From NCBI GenBank assembly GCA_031276485.1, contig JAISMY010000076.1:1-55039 (forward strand): a stretch of DNA of 55,039 nt, in the 5' to 3' direction. Each line of letters opens with the position of its first letter. Within the stretch, counting starts at the first letter, position 1. The translations under genes were made by a program, and so were the position numbers. This stretch comes from Desulfovibrio sp. (GTDB lineage: Bacteria > Desulfobacterota > Desulfovibrionia > Desulfovibrionales > Desulfovibrionaceae). Positions 27,393-38,328 of the stretch are shown piece after piece. Below the pieces are notes generated by a model. That model was not told the DNA's origin, ran no database searches, and worked only from the letters and a program-made list of their open reading frames with translations.

Positions 27393-28106
27393 ATGGCAGG
27401 TTCATCCTGGAAAGTTGCTTACGCGGACTTCATGACCGCCATGATGGCGTTTTTTCTGGTCATGTGGCTTTTAAACGCGGCGCCGAAGGAAACGCTTCAG
27501 GGGCTTTCCGGCTATTTTCAAGCCGATGCGCGCAACCTTTCCAACACAATTTCGCCTTACGGCATGTCCAACAACTCGCTTATCCAGTATGTGGACAAGC
27601 TGGATACGCGCCCGCCGATGAGCGAAGCGGAAGAATCCAATTACGCCATAGCCCAGAGTCTCAAGCAGTATCTGCTCAAGGACGCCGTGCCTTCAGCCGC
27701 GAGCGGGCTGACTTCGGACAGCGTGGGTGTGCTGTTGCAGTTGACCTCGGACCTCATGTTCCGGCCCGGCTCGGTCGAATTTTCCGCTGAAGGCGAAAAG
27801 GCGATGCAGGAAGTCCTGAAGGTTATGCAAAAGTACAAGGTATTCCTGGTGGTGCGCGGGCATACGGACAGTTCGGAAAGCGGCGCGCCGAACTTTCCTT
27901 CGAAATGGGAACTGTCAGCGGCCCGGGCCTCCGCCGCCGTCCGTTACCTGATTGCGCGCGGCATTGACGCGAAGCTGATGCGCAGCGTTTCCTATGCGGA
28001 CACCCGGCCGCTCGCCCCGTCCGGACCGGGGGCCGTTGCCCGCAACGCGAGGGTGGAATTCAATTTTCACAGGCCGGAAGTCATGTCCACCATTGTCGGC
28101 TACTGA
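27393..28106 (+). CDS. motB: Flagellar motor stator protein MotB (OmpA-like C-terminus)
   Basis: WKVAYADFMTAMMAFFLVMWLLNA plug/TM region; VRGHTDSS and ELSAARASAAVRYLIARGID peptidoglycan-binding motif. Confidence 0.95.
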   Translation: MAGSSWKVAYADFMTAMMAFFLVMWLLNAAPKETLQGLSGYFQADARNLSNTISPYGMSNNSLIQYVDKLDTRPPMSEAEESNYAIAQSLKQYLLKDAVPSAASGLTSDSVGVLLQLTSDLMFRPGSVEFSAEGEKAMQEVLKVMQKYKVFLVVRGHTDSSESGAPNFPSKWELSAARASAAVRYLIARGIDAKLMRSVSYADTRPLAPSGPGAVARNARVEFNFHRPEVMSTIVGY

Positions 28107-28118
28107 GGAAAACCCGCC

Positions 28119-30290
28119 TTGAACCAAAAAAATTATGTGGTCTGGGCGCTGGTGGGCATGATCCTGCTGGTGGCCTTTAATGTTTTCTACCAACAGCCGG
28201 TACACAACAGTGAAATTTCCTATACGGATTTTCTCGACCGGGTCAAAAAACAGCAGGTAGCGGAAGTCCTGGTGCAGAGTACCAAATTTTCCGGCAGCAG
28301 GCTCTCGGGGCGGTTCACCGACGGCGGCATCTTTTCGAGTTACGCCCCGGACGATCCCTCACTGGTGGAAACCATGCTGCAGAACGGGGTGACCATCAAG
28401 GCCGGACCGGCCGAGGAGTCGCCCTGGTATGTGATTTTCCTGACCTCATGGGCGCCCATGATTCTGCTCATCCTGTTCTGGGTCTTTTTTATGCGCCAGA
28501 TGCAGGGAGGCGGGGGAAAAACCATGAGCTTCGGGCGGGCAAGGGCGCGCATGCTTTCGCAGGAGTCGGCCAAGGTCACTTTCGAGAGTGTGGCCGGAGT
28601 GGACGAAGCCAAGGAAGAACTGAGCGAGGTCGTGGATTTTCTGTCCAACCCGAAAAAGTTCACGCGCCTGGGCGGGCGCATTCCCAAGGGAGTATTGCTC
28701 ATCGGGCCTCCCGGCACCGGCAAGACCTTGTTGGCCAAGGCCGTTGCCGGCGAGGCCGGGGTGCCCTTTTTCTCCATTTCCGGTTCGGATTTTGTGGAGA
28801 TGTTCGTGGGCGTCGGAGCGTCGCGGGTGCGCGACCTGTTCGCGCAGGGCAAGAAAAACGCGCCGTGCCTCATTTTCATAGACGAGATCGACGCTGTGGG
28901 CCGGCAGCGCGGCGCGGGCCTCGGCGGTGGACACGACGAGCGCGAACAGACCTTGAACCAGCTCCTGGTGGAAATGGACGGCTTTGAAGCCAACGCGGGC
29001 GTCATCCTCATTGCCGCCACCAACCGTCCGGACGTGCTGGACCCTGCCTTGCAGCGCCCCGGCCGTTTCGACCGCCAGGTGGTCGTGCCGCCTCCGGACA
29101 TCCGCGGGCGCAAGCAGATCCTTGAAGTGCACAGCAAACGCACGCCGCTGGACAAAGACGTCAATCTCGAAGTGCTGGCCAAGGGTACGCCGGGCTTCTC
29201 CGGGGCCGACCTGGAAAACCTGGTCAACGAAGCGGCGCTTGCCGCTGCGGGGCAAAACAAGGAAGCCCTGAATATGGCCGATTTCGAGAACGCCAAGGAC
29301 AAGCTGCTCATGGGCAAGGAGCGGCGTACCATGGTCCAGACCCCCGAGGACCTCAAAAACACGGCCTATCATGAGGCCGGGCATGCCATACTCAACCTGC
29401 TCCTGCCTGAAACCGACACCCTGCACAAAGTGACCATTATTCCGCGCGGACGCGCCCTGGGCGTGACCATGTACCTGCCTGAGGAGGACAAGAACACTCT
29501 CAGCAAGGTCGAGCTGCAAAGCAAAATCACTATGGCCTTCGGCGGACGCGCGGCCGAGTTGATTATCTTCAATAAGCAGACGACCGGCGCGGCCAACGAC
29601 ATCAAGCGGGCCACGGATACGGCGCGGGCCATGGTCTGCAAATGGGGCATGAGCGACGTTATCGGTCCCATGGCCGTAGGCGAACAGAACCAGGAAGTGT
29701 TCATCGGCCGCGAATGGATATCCAACCGCGAGCACAGCGAGGAAACGGCACGCATGGTGGACGCGGAGGTCAAGCGCATTATCGACCAGGCCGTTCAGGA
29801 AGCCGACCGCCTGTTGCGTGAACACATAGACAGCCTGCATCGCGTGGCGGAGGCGTTGCTGGAGCGCGAAACGATCACCGGCGAGGAGGTTGCGAAGCTG
29901 ATGCGCGGCGAGAGTCTTCCCCCTCTCGACTTGAAGAGCAATCCGCGCAAACTGACGACCACCAAGGATTTGGAAGAGCAGAATAAGCGTAATGGCGACG
30001 CTTCCGGGAGCGGGGCAAAGGGAACGCGCTCCCGCCAGACTTCTTCGGGCCGCTCCGGACGGGGCGTGAAGGCGTCAGGGGGACCGAAGGGCGACCAATC
30101 CGTTGCCGCGGACGCGCAGGGAACCGCCCCTTCAGGACGGGAGCAACGCGCGGAGTCAGCGGCCGGAGACGAAGACGAGCAAAGCGCGCTGCCGACCTAC
30201 GACAAATCCGGAAAAACGCAGAAAAAGGCTTCGTCGCCGCTCGGTGCGGCCCTGTCACCCGACGACTCGGACAACGGGAAGCAAGGGTAG
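28119..30290 (+). CDS. ftsH: ATP-dependent zinc metalloprotease FtsH with long disordered C-terminal tail
   Basis: [51 protein letters not shown] zinc motif; TTG start. Confidence 0.97.
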   Translation: MNQKNYVVWALVGMILLVAFNVFYQQPVHNSEISYTDFLDRVKKQQVAEVLVQSTKFSGSRLSGRFTDGGIFSSYAPDDPSLVETMLQNGVTIKAGPAEESPWYVIFLTSWAPMILLILFWVFFMRQMQGGGGKTMSFGRARARMLSQESAKVTFESVAGVDEAKEELSEVVDFLSNPKKFTRLGGRIPKGVLLIGPPGTGKTLLAKAVAGEAGVPFFSISGSDFVEMFVGVGASRVRDLFAQGKKNAPCLIFIDEIDAVGRQRGAGLGGGHDEREQTLNQLLVEMDGFEANAGVILIAATNRPDVLDPALQRPGRFDRQVVVPPPDIRGRKQILEVHSKRTPLDKDVNLEVLAKGTPGFSGADLENLVNEAALAAAGQNKEALNMADFENAKDKLLMGKERRTMVQTPEDLKNTAYHEAGHAILNLLLPETDTLHKVTIIPRGRALGVTMYLPEEDKNTLSKVELQSKITMAFGGRAAELIIFNKQTTGAANDIKRATDTARAMVCKWGMSDVIGPMAVGEQNQEVFIGREWISNREHSEETARMVDAEVKRIIDQAVQEADRLLREHIDSLHRVAEALLERETITGEEVAKLMRGESLPPLDLKSNPRKLTTTKDLEEQNKRNGDASGSGAKGTRSRQTSSGRSGRGVKASGGPKGDQSVAADAQGTAPSGREQRAESAAGDEDEQSALPTYDKSGKTQKKASSPLGAALSPDDSDNGKQG

Positions 30291-30391
30291 CGGGGATGCC
30301 TGCAACGCGTGGGGGTCGGAGTAGGGCATTGATATTCGCGGGGCTGTTACGGTAAGCCGGGCGGCAAGGCGGGTCCGGCGCATCAATTTTA

Positions 30392-30587
30392 GGGAAACGT
30401 GTTTAATGCTGGAAAGGCACAATGCATGAAGCCGGCTTCTTCACCTGACGGAGAATGTTAGGCCTTTCGTCCTGCTCAGGCCGAGGCTCAGAATGGCTAC
30501 GTTTTTGTCATTCTGAGCGAAGCGAAGAAGCCGGCTTTATACCTTTCGAAGCCGGGAAGATAGAGTCTTCGCTTCGCTCAGATTGAC
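30392..30587 (-). repeat. Inverted-repeat element, family 1 copy B (degenerate right end)
   Basis: GGGAAACGTGTTTAATGCTGGAAAGGCAC plus GGCCTTTCGTCCTGCTCAGGCCGAGGCTCAGAATGGC and CATTCTGAGCGAAGCGAAGAAGCC, colinear with copy A; strand arbitrary. Confidence 0.7.
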
Positions 30588-30817
30588 GGAGGGGGGTGTA
30601 GGCTCACTCCTCTCTCCCTGAAATTGAACAGGTTTTCGAGGTGTTCAGAACGTTGACCAGCGTCTCGGGGGATCAGTATTTTACCAAAAAAAACTGTATG
30701 GTAAATAAAATAAATATCTTACAGATAGTTATACATCGAACCTGACGAATATGGGCTTGACGGCAAAGTGAATTCGCCTTGCGGCAATCTTGCGGCAGGG
30801 ATTTGCAGGCAAAATCC

Positions 30818-30847
30818 GCAAAAAACAGAGGGGGCCGAAGCCCCCTC
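30818..30847 (-). terminator. Rho-independent terminator of the acyl-CoA dehydrogenase operon
   Basis: Minus strand: GAGGGGGC-TTCG-GCCCCCTC then TGTTTTTTGC, just past the CDS stop at 30872. Confidence 0.85.
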
Positions 30848-30871
30848 ACAACAGGTTTATTCTTTGTTTCC

Positions 30872-32008
30872 CTAGGCAAGGATATTGCCGGCAATGACCA
30901 TGCGTTGCACTTCGCTGGTGCCTTCATAGATTTCCGTAATCTTCGCATCGCGCATGAAGCGCTCCACAGGATACGAACGGGTGTAGCCGATGCCGCCGTG
31001 AACCTGGACGGCCTTGGTCGTCACCCACATGGCTGCTTCGGAGGCGAAAAGCTTGGCCTGCGCGGCTTCCAGGCTGTATCTGGCGCCGGAATCCTTGACC
31101 TTGGCAGCCTTGTAGACGAGCTGGCGGGCGGCTTCGGTCTGAGTGGCCATATCAGCCAGCATCCACTGGATGCCCTGGTTGGCTGAAATGGGCTTGCCGA
31201 ACTGCTGACGCTGTTTGGCATACTCAATAGCCGCTTCCAGCGCGCCCTGAGCGATGCCGAGAGCCTGGGCGGCGATGCCGATGCGTCCGCCGTCCAGGGT
31301 CTGCATGGCGATTTTGAAGCCGTCGCCTTCTTTGCCGAGCAGGTTGGCCTTGGGTACTATACAATCCTTCAGAATTATTTCCGTTGTCGAAGAAGCGCAA
31401 ATGCCCAGTTTATCTTCGGTCTGCCCCACGGAGAATCCGGGGAAACCCTTTTCGACGATAAAGGCGGAAATGCCCTTCAGACCTTTGCTCTTGTCGGTCA
31501 TGGCGAAATAAATGAAGGTTTCCGCCACGGCGCCGTTGGTGATGAACACCTTGGAGCCGTTAATCACATAGTTGTCGCCCTTCAGTTCGGCCACGGATTT
31601 CTGCGATGCGGCATCCGTGCCCGCGCCCGGCTCGGTGAGGCAGAAGGCTCCCAATTTGCGGCCGGTGGCCAGATCGGGCAGATACTTCTTTTTCTGTTCT
31701 TCCGTGCCGAATTTGAGAATCGGGAAAGAACCCAGCGAGATGTGCGCGGAAAGAATAACGCCGTGCGTGCCACACACCCGTGAAAGCTCTTCGACAGCGA
31801 TGCTGTAGCTGACGTTGTCTCCGCCGCCGCCTTCGTATTCCTCAGGAATGGTAAGTCCGAAAAAGCCCAGTTCCGCCATGCGTTTTACCGTTGCCGCGGG
31901 GAAGCTGTGCTTTTTGTCAATTTCGGAAGCGATAGGTTTGACTTCTTTTTCCGCGAATTCCCTGACCGAGTTTTTAATCAGTTCTTGATCTTCCGTAAGC
32001 AGACTCAT
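30872..32008 (-). CDS. Acyl-CoA dehydrogenase (short-chain/butyryl-CoA type)
   Basis: FCLTEPGAGTDAASQKSVAELKGDNYVINGSKVFITNGA; YTRSYPVERFMRDAKITEIYEGTSEVQRMVIA. Confidence 0.95.
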   Translation of the reverse strand: MSLLTEDQELIKNSVREFAEKEVKPIASEIDKKHSFPAATVKRMAELGFFGLTIPEEYEGGGGDNVSYSIAVEELSRVCGTHGVILSAHISLGSFPILKFGTEEQKKKYLPDLATGRKLGAFCLTEPGAGTDAASQKSVAELKGDNYVINGSKVFITNGAVAETFIYFAMTDKSKGLKGISAFIVEKGFPGFSVGQTEDKLGICASSTTEIILKDCIVPKANLLGKEGDGFKIAMQTLDGGRIGIAAQALGIAQGALEAAIEYAKQRQQFGKPISANQGIQWMLADMATQTEAARQLVYKAAKVKDSGARYSLEAAQAKLFASEAAMWVTTKAVQVHGGIGYTRSYPVERFMRDAKITEIYEGTSEVQRMVIAGNILA

Positions 32009-32142
32009 TTTTCCCTCCAGACTGTTTGTCCGTTGTGTAGGTGGCAGCACAGGTTTCGCATCCGCGAATCCTGCACAGGGGGAGACACAGCAGGCGGCGG
32101 GGGACGCGGTCCGCGCCCCGCCGTACCGAAAAAAGGCAACCG

Positions 32143-32556
32143 CTAGACATCGAACAGAAGTACGCCTTCGCCCTCTACGACGACTTCGCCCTTCTGATTT
32201 TCGACCTTGTTTTTCATAATTACGCGTTTTTTTGCGTCGTCTTTCTCCTGCACCTCGGCCCAGGCGGTCAGGGTATCGCCCAGAAAGACCGGACGGCGGA
32301 ATTTCAGGCTCTGGCTGATGTATATGGCGCCCTGGCCGGGAATAATCGTGCCGTGCACCGCGCTGATCAGCCCGGCGCTGATCATGCCGTGAGCGATCCT
32401 CTGCCCGAAGCGGGTGCTTTTGGCAAATGCCTCGTCAAGGTGCAGAGGGTTTTTGTCGTTGCTGACATCGGCGAATTTTTCCACAACCTCGCTCGTAATC
32501 AGCTTGCTTGTACTGTCTTTGTCGCCCACCTTCAAGGTGTTGTAGGTCCACGCCAT
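32143..32556 (-). CDS. MaoC-like (R)-specific enoyl-CoA hydratase
   Basis: FADVSNDKNPLHLDEAFAKSTRFGQRIAHGMISAGLIS hydratase motif. Confidence 0.9.
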   Translation of the reverse strand: MAWTYNTLKVGDKDSTSKLITSEVVEKFADVSNDKNPLHLDEAFAKSTRFGQRIAHGMISAGLISAVHGTIIPGQGAIYISQSLKFRRPVFLGDTLTAWAEVQEKDDAKKRVIMKNKVENQKGEVVVEGEGVLLFDV

Positions 32557-32625
32557 GTGCTTCTCCTGGTTTTTTCGGAAGCAGCCGGCCGGGAACAGGC
32601 CGGCTGCGCTTCAGTTCGGGGTTTG

Positions 32626-34020
32626 TCAGAAATTGAAACCGAACACAGTCCAGATCAGGATCAAAAGCAAGGTCGTGGCAAAGGGAACCACCACGGAAAC
32701 CATGCCGATGTCCGGATAGGAAGTTTTATGGGTAAGTCCGCAGATAGCCAGCAGGGTGATGACTGCGCCGTTGTGCGGCAGCGTGTCAAAGCCGCCCGAA
32801 GACATGGCCGCCACGCGGTGCAGCAGCCCCGGATCCATGCCGACGGCGTTGCCCCATTCAAGGAAACGCGGGCCCATGGCTTCCAGCGCGATGCTCATGC
32901 CGCCGGACGCGGACCCGGTGATGCCCGCCAGCACGTTGACCGTCAGGGCTTCGGACAAGAGCGGCGTGCCGGGGTCGATGCTCAGGAGGAAGTCGCGCAC
33001 CGAGCCGAAGCCGGGCAGGGAACTGACCACATTGCCGAAGCCGGTTTCGGACGCCGTATTCATGATGGCCAGCAGGGAGCCTATGGCGCCGCCGTTGAGC
33101 GCCGCCTGCAGGTTGCCGCGGGCTTTGAACTGTCTGCCCGCGAAGATGATGCTCAGGACAATGCCCACGATGAGGGAGATGACCAGTGCCCAGTTGGCCA
33201 CCGGTATCGTCGCCGAGGCCAGGGGAACCTTGCCGTAGGGCTGCATGATGGAGGCGTCCCAGCCGCCGATCACCTTGGTCAGGATGAAATTGAGCACCAG
33301 GACCACGACCAGGGGCAGAGCGGCCACGGCCGGGGGCAGTTCGGGAACGCCGTCGTCGAAGTTGATCTGCGCGCGGGTGTCTTCCGGGCCGAAGTCTTCT
33401 CCGGCGGCGAGCATTTTCTTCTTGCGCCATTCAAGCCAGGCAACGCCGACTAAGAAGATGATCAGCGCGCCGCATGTGCCGAAAACGGGCGCCGCAAAGG
33501 ATGTGGTGTTGAAGTACTTGGCCGGGATGATGTTCTGAATCTGCGGTGTGCCGGGCACGGCCGTCATGGTGAAGCCGAACGCGCCGAGCGCTATGCAGCC
33601 GGGCAGCAGACGGCGGGGAATGCCGCCCTCCTTGAACAGGGCGTTGCCGAAAGGATACACGGCAAAGGCCACCACAAAGAGGCTGACGCCGCCGTAGGTC
33701 AGAACGGCGGCGGCCAGCACTACGGCCAGAATGCCGCGTTCAGGCCCCAGTTTTTCGGCAATGAAACGGGCCACGGACCGGGCCGCGCCGCTTTCTTCCA
33801 TAACTTTGCCGAACACGGCTCCGAGGAGGAAGACGGGAAAGAAGTTTTTCACATAGATTACGGCTCTGGCCATGAACAGTTCGCTGTATTCCGGAAGCAG
33901 GTGGTGTCCTGCCGTTGCGGCGGCGACCAGCGCGCATACGGGCGCGAAAAGGATCACCGAGTAGCCTTTGTACGCGATGTACGTAAGCAGCAACAGCGCG
34001 ATAATGATGCCGATAACCAT
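32626..34020 (-). CDS. GntP family permease
   Basis: Polytopic; YGGVSLFVVAFAVYPFGNALFKEGGIPRRLLPGCIALGAFGFTMTAVPGTPQIQN. Confidence 0.85.
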   Translation of the reverse strand: MVIGIIIALLLLTYIAYKGYSVILFAPVCALVAAATAGHHLLPEYSELFMARAVIYVKNFFPVFLLGAVFGKVMEESGAARSVARFIAEKLGPERGILAVVLAAAVLTYGGVSLFVVAFAVYPFGNALFKEGGIPRRLLPGCIALGAFGFTMTAVPGTPQIQNIIPAKYFNTTSFAAPVFGTCGALIIFLVGVAWLEWRKKKMLAAGEDFGPEDTRAQINFDDGVPELPPAVAALPLVVVLVLNFILTKVIGGWDASIMQPYGKVPLASATIPVANWALVISLIVGIVLSIIFAGRQFKARGNLQAALNGGAIGSLLAIMNTASETGFGNVVSSLPGFGSVRDFLLSIDPGTPLLSEALTVNVLAGITGSASGGMSIALEAMGPRFLEWGNAVGMDPGLLHRVAAMSSGGFDTLPHNGAVITLLAICGLTHKTSYPDIGMVSVVVPFATTLLLILIWTVFGFNF

Positions 34021-34229
34021 ACTCTCTCCTCTCTGTAAAATTGTTCCTGTCTTCGTTTGCCGGCCGGGGCGCAAGGTTCCCTTCTTCCGCCCTGCAACGA
34101 CATCGGGCCGCGTGGCGCCGCAGCCCGGCGTCCAAGACTTTTTGCATATTCCGCAACGTAAATCAAGCCCCTTAACGCAAAGATATTTGTGGCAGGTATA
34201 CCGGGGTGCGCTGTGCCCCAGGGATAAAA

Positions 34230-36158
34230 TTACAGTGTGCCGCGCTGTTCATGAGCTTCGTCCGGTCCGGCCGGAGAGAAATTTTTCAGCGACGGCGCAT
34301 CGGTCGCGCCCAGCGCCCGTTTTTCCAGAAAAGCTCCGTAACGGTCCAGCACCAGGTCCGCAGGCCCGCTTTCCACAAGTTTTCCGTCGTCAATCCAGAG
34401 CATGACGTCGCAGTTGCGCACCGTACTCAGGCGGTGCGCGATCACCACGGTGGTGATGGACGCGGGCAGGGCGTAGATGGTGTTCATTATCGCGGTTTCC
34501 GTGGCGGAATCCAGCGCGCTGGTCGCCTCGTCGAGAATCAGCAGGGAGGGGCTCGCATACAGCGCCCTGGCGATGGACAGACGTTGCGCCTGACCGCCGG
34601 ACAACCCCGCACCTTTCTCGCCGACGGGCATGAGGATGCCCTGCGGATGCTTTTCGGCAACGTCCAGCGCGGCGAGCCGGCAGACGTGCAGAACGCGGTC
34701 CGGGTCGTATTCCCTGCCCCAACTGCTGAAGGCGACGTTTTCGGCCAGGGTGCCGGGCATAATGTAGGGGGATTGCGGCACATAGCCGACCTGCAGGGAA
34801 TAGGCGACGAGTTCGGACGGGGAGAGTTCCCTGCCGCCGACCGTCATCACGCCGGAATCGGGTCGCAAAAGACCGCTGAGAATGCTCACTATGGTGCTTT
34901 TACCCGCGCCGGATACGCCGACTATGCCCGTGCATCTGCCGCATGCCGCGGTAAAGGTCAGGTCGTGCAGGCAGTCTTCGCTTGCCGCCGGGTAGCGGAA
35001 GCACACGTTTTGAAAAACGATGTCGCCGTTCAGGACGAAATCCGGGTCCGGCGCGACAGACGCCTCAAGGGGGTTGTCCCTGACGTATTCCACTTTGGCG
35101 AGACACTCCATGGCCGCGTGCCGTACTCCGCGCGCGGCGACCAGGCAGGACAGGGAGCGGTTCAGGATGGGCAGTATGCGCCAGGAGGCCAGCATGATCA
35201 TGGTCAGCACCCCGGTGATGCGCGCCATGGACGCATCGTAAAAGCGCAGCATCAGGTACAGGGTGACGGGGATGACCGTGAACCCCACGACTTCCAGTAT
35301 CCAGGCCGGAATGGGCGATGCCGTGGTCAAAAAGGCGCGGCTCGGCAGACCTCCCAGGCAGGCCTCCCGGAATTTCTCGAAAAATACCGGCTGCTGCCGG
35401 TAAATAAGCACCTCCCGTATCCCCTGCATGGCGTTCATGGTCGCCGAGCTTTCCCTGCGGCTGAACTCGGCGGACACCGTGCCGGCTTCGTCCACGGCCT
35501 TCTTGATGCTTTTGTACACGGAAGCCGCGATGATCGCCGTACATGCTATGGTGAACAGCAGCACTTCGGGCGTGGCCGAAATCATGACCAGAAACAGGCC
35601 GAGGGAGATGACGGTGTAGGTATACACCATCATGATGTTGATGATCAGCGATCCGAGTTGTCCGCGCCACGCCAGAGCCTGGTACACCGAATGGCTGTCG
35701 CCGGAAATATGCATGATATACGGGCTGTACAGGTAATGCCGGAACACCGTTTCGCCGGCGAACAGGGAAATTTCCTCGCCCAGACGGGCGGTGGCCAGAC
35801 CGGTAAAGGCCGACATGGCGTTTTTGGCAAGGGCCAGCAACACTACGGAACTGGAGGCGGCCAGCGCAAAAAAGCGCGGGTCGTCGGACAAGGCGGCAAA
35901 GGATGGAAACAGGGCGAATATTTTCGGCATGAAACTGAAATCAAGCAGTTTTTCCGGGGAGGCGATGCTCAACGCCAGAAAAGAAATCGACAGGATGCTC
36001 ATGACCTCCAGACAGGCCAGAAGCACGATGCATCCGAACACGCGCAGGGTGCGCAGGCGCAAGGCCGGAGGCAATACGCGAAAAACGCGCAGGAAGTCGT
36101 CGACCAGTCTGCGCCGCATCTGATCCATAAACTGCGTGACAGCCATCGCGCCGTTCAC
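34230..36158 (-). CDS. ABC exporter, fused TM and ATPase domains
   Basis: GVSGAGKSTIVSILSGLL, LSGGQAQRLSIARALYASPSLLILDEATSALD. Confidence 0.93.
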   Translation of the reverse strand: MNGAMAVTQFMDQMRRRLVDDFLRVFRVLPPALRLRTLRVFGCIVLLACLEVMSILSISFLALSIASPEKLLDFSFMPKIFALFPSFAALSDDPRFFALAASSSVVLLALAKNAMSAFTGLATARLGEEISLFAGETVFRHYLYSPYIMHISGDSHSVYQALAWRGQLGSLIINIMMVYTYTVISLGLFLVMISATPEVLLFTIACTAIIAASVYKSIKKAVDEAGTVSAEFSRRESSATMNAMQGIREVLIYRQQPVFFEKFREACLGGLPSRAFLTTASPIPAWILEVVGFTVIPVTLYLMLRFYDASMARITGVLTMIMLASWRILPILNRSLSCLVAARGVRHAAMECLAKVEYVRDNPLEASVAPDPDFVLNGDIVFQNVCFRYPAASEDCLHDLTFTAACGRCTGIVGVSGAGKSTIVSILSGLLRPDSGVMTVGGRELSPSELVAYSLQVGYVPQSPYIMPGTLAENVAFSSWGREYDPDRVLHVCRLAALDVAEKHPQGILMPVGEKGAGLSGGQAQRLSIARALYASPSLLILDEATSALDSATETAIMNTIYALPASITTVVIAHRLSTVRNCDVMLWIDDGKLVESGPADLVLDRYGAFLEKRALGATDAPSLKNFSPAGPDEAHEQRGTL

Positions 36159-36264
36159 TCGCGCGGCGGGGCGGCGCTCACGCGGGAGTCTGCCGCCGCC
36201 TGCCGAAAATCGGACAGGGTAAGCTCATGTATCGTGAGGGAAGCATTGAGGAACCGGGCCTCCG

Positions 36265-36336
36265 CCCCAACCCCCGCAGGGGCAGGTCCGAGCCGGCGAA
36301 AGGCCGATGATTTCCCCCGGGTCCCCTCAATTGCAG
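36265..36336 (+). repeat. 72-bp dispersed intergenic repeat, copy 1 (family 3)
   Basis: 55/72 identical by eye to 47419-47490, no gaps; shared GGCGWAAGGCYGATGATTTC. Confidence 0.6.
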
Positions 36337-36398
36337 CAGGGCGTCGGATCATAAAAATTCCCGGTCACAATGTTTTCTTTCCCCTCGGGAAGAGGACG

Positions 36399-36971
36399 TC
36401 AAGGGCACAGCAGACGCAGGGTGCCGTCTTCGACGACGAACAGCGTACCGTTGTTTTGCCGCAGGTCAAGCAGTTCTTTCGGCGTCATGCCCGCCAGCGC
36501 GCCGGCGAGGCAGGCGTTGAGCCTGGCGTGGGCGATGATCAGACAGGGTTCAGGTTTGAGTTCGGCGGCAAAGGACGCCGCGCGGGCAAAGACCGCGCTG
36601 TAGGATTCGCCGCCGGGCCAGGGCGTGGTCCAGACGTCGCCGCCGGCGGCGACAAGTTTGCCGAAACAGTCCAGGGCGGCGGGAATAGTCATGCCTTCGC
36701 AGGTTCCGTGGTCGCATTCCAGAAGGCGTTTATCCGTTGTATAGTCAAGGCCCAGGACGCCGCATACGATGTCCGCCGTTTCCACGCAACGCGGCAGCGG
36801 GCTGACGAAAACCGCGCCGAGCTCCTTGTCGCGGAAAAATTCGGCCATAGTCGCGGCCGCGGCCCGGCCTTCGGCGAGCAGGGGGCTGTTTTTGCGCCCC
36901 TGCACGCGTTGCTCCGCGTTCCACCGGGTCCTGCCGTGGCGCATTATGTAAACTGCAGGCATGGCGCTCAC
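36399..36971 (-). CDS. Histidine phosphatase family protein
   Basis: YIMRHGRTRWNAEQRVQG RHG motif; LECDHGTCEGMT; LIIAHARLNACL. Confidence 0.92.
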   Translation of the reverse strand: MSAMPAVYIMRHGRTRWNAEQRVQGRKNSPLLAEGRAAAATMAEFFRDKELGAVFVSPLPRCVETADIVCGVLGLDYTTDKRLLECDHGTCEGMTIPAALDCFGKLVAAGGDVWTTPWPGGESYSAVFARAASFAAELKPEPCLIIAHARLNACLAGALAGMTPKELLDLRQNNGTLFVVEDGTLRLLCP

Positions 36972-37361
36972 TGCTCCTGATAAGTGGAGCCGGCCGGAGC
37001 AGGCGCAAGGCCGGATATTTTCCCGGCCGGGCTTCCGAATTAAGCAAATTTATCCTGTTATTCCTCTCCTGCCGACTCTTCCTACAAAAAACCGCCGTTA
37101 CGATACATCATTCCCGCGTTGATATCCATGAAAAAAACAACCTCTCCTGTTTGTAACGGACAAACTGGAAAAACCGGACAATCTTACTGCGTCCAGAAGC
37201 AAATATTACGAACCGGATGAACCGGACAAAGGGCATCCGGTGTCACCTGCTCGGACGAAAACCCTACACCGATCCAGTCCTGACTGCGCGGCTTGAAGCG
37301 GGATTATGTTTCACGGCCGGAAATTTCGGCAGGGGAAGGTCTTGCCTGCCTGCACGGCCTG

Positions 37362-38153
37362 ATGTACACCCGCCGCATGCTGCAGTTCCCGCACATAGCC
37401 CCCGAGATAGTGAGCATCGGTCCTTTGGCTGTCCGCTGGTACGGGGCCATGTACGTGCTGGCCTTTGCCGCGGCGATGCTGCTCGGCCGTCTGCGCGCCG
37501 CCCGCGGCGGCGCGTTCACGCGCGCGCAGTTCGACGATGTGATTATCTTCGGTTTTCTGGGGGTATTGCTGGGGGCGCGGTTCGGATACGCGCTGTTTTA
37601 CAACCCCGCCTATTATTTTCGGCATCCTTTGGAAATCCTGCTGATCTGGAAGGGAGGCATGAGCTTCCACGGCGGCTTTCTGGGGGTGCTGCTGGCGCAG
37701 TGGGCGGCGGGCCGGCGTCTGGGCAAAGGTTTTTTCACGACCATGGATTTTATGGCGCCTTTGGTGCCGCCAGGTCTTTTTTTCGTGCGCATCGGCAATT
37801 TCATCAACGCCGAACTGTGGGGAAGGGTGACGGACGTGCCCTGGGGCATGGTGTTTCCCGGAGCGGGGTCTTTGCCCAGACATCCTTCGCAGCTTTACGA
37901 GGCGTTTCTGGAGGGAGCGGTGCTGTTCGTCGTTGTCTGGATCTTTTCCGCCAAACAGCGGCCGACGATGGCTGTAAGCGGCGTTTTCGCCCTGGGCTAC
38001 GGGGTGTTCCGCTGTTTTGCGGAGATGTTCCGGCAGCCGGACGCGCATATCGGCTTTGTGGCCTTTGATTTTCTGACCATGGGTATGCTGCTTTCGCTGC
38101 CCATCGCGCTGACCGGGGCCGTGTTGCTGTTTCTGGCCTACCGGCGGAAGTAA
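37362..38153 (+). CDS. lgt: Prolipoprotein diacylglyceryl transferase (start 37362 or 37377)
   Basis: GPLAVRWYGAMYVLAF, GGMSFHGGFLGVLLA, RIGNFINAELWGRVTDVPWGMVFP, HPSQLYEAFLEG. Confidence 0.96.
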   Translation: MYTRRMLQFPHIAPEIVSIGPLAVRWYGAMYVLAFAAAMLLGRLRAARGGAFTRAQFDDVIIFGFLGVLLGARFGYALFYNPAYYFRHPLEILLIWKGGMSFHGGFLGVLLAQWAAGRRLGKGFFTTMDFMAPLVPPGLFFVRIGNFINAELWGRVTDVPWGMVFPGAGSLPRHPSQLYEAFLEGAVLFVVVWIFSAKQRPTMAVSGVFALGYGVFRCFAEMFRQPDAHIGFVAFDFLTMGMLLSLPIALTGAVLLFLAYRRK

Positions 38154-38328
38154 CGGCCGGGCGCGGGCGTACCCGTTTGCATCAGATTATGCACGTTCCG
38201 GTAGTGTCCGGAGTTTCAGCACTTTTTTGATGTAGCCGCCAAGCCGTGGTTTTGGCGCGTTGGAGCCGGAGCGGAGCGAAGGCGAAGCGGCCGTCAGAAA
38301 ACAGAAAAAAATATCATCAGGGCAGAAA

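Noticed and set aside
28446-29840. 464-aa minus-strand ORF
   Set aside because: Antisense shadow of the ftsH AAA/protease domain
32581-32606. Terminator between GntP permease and MaoC gene
   Set aside because: Strong GC stem, but on the minus strand it is followed by an A-run rather than a T-run; at most an intercistronic processing or stability hairpin
32041-33453. 470-aa plus-strand ORF
   Set aside because: Antisense to MaoC and the GntP permease, which are strongly supported
34206-36980. 924-aa plus-strand ORF
   Set aside because: Antisense to a well-supported ABC exporter and histidine phosphatase; composition typical of spurious high-GC antisense frames
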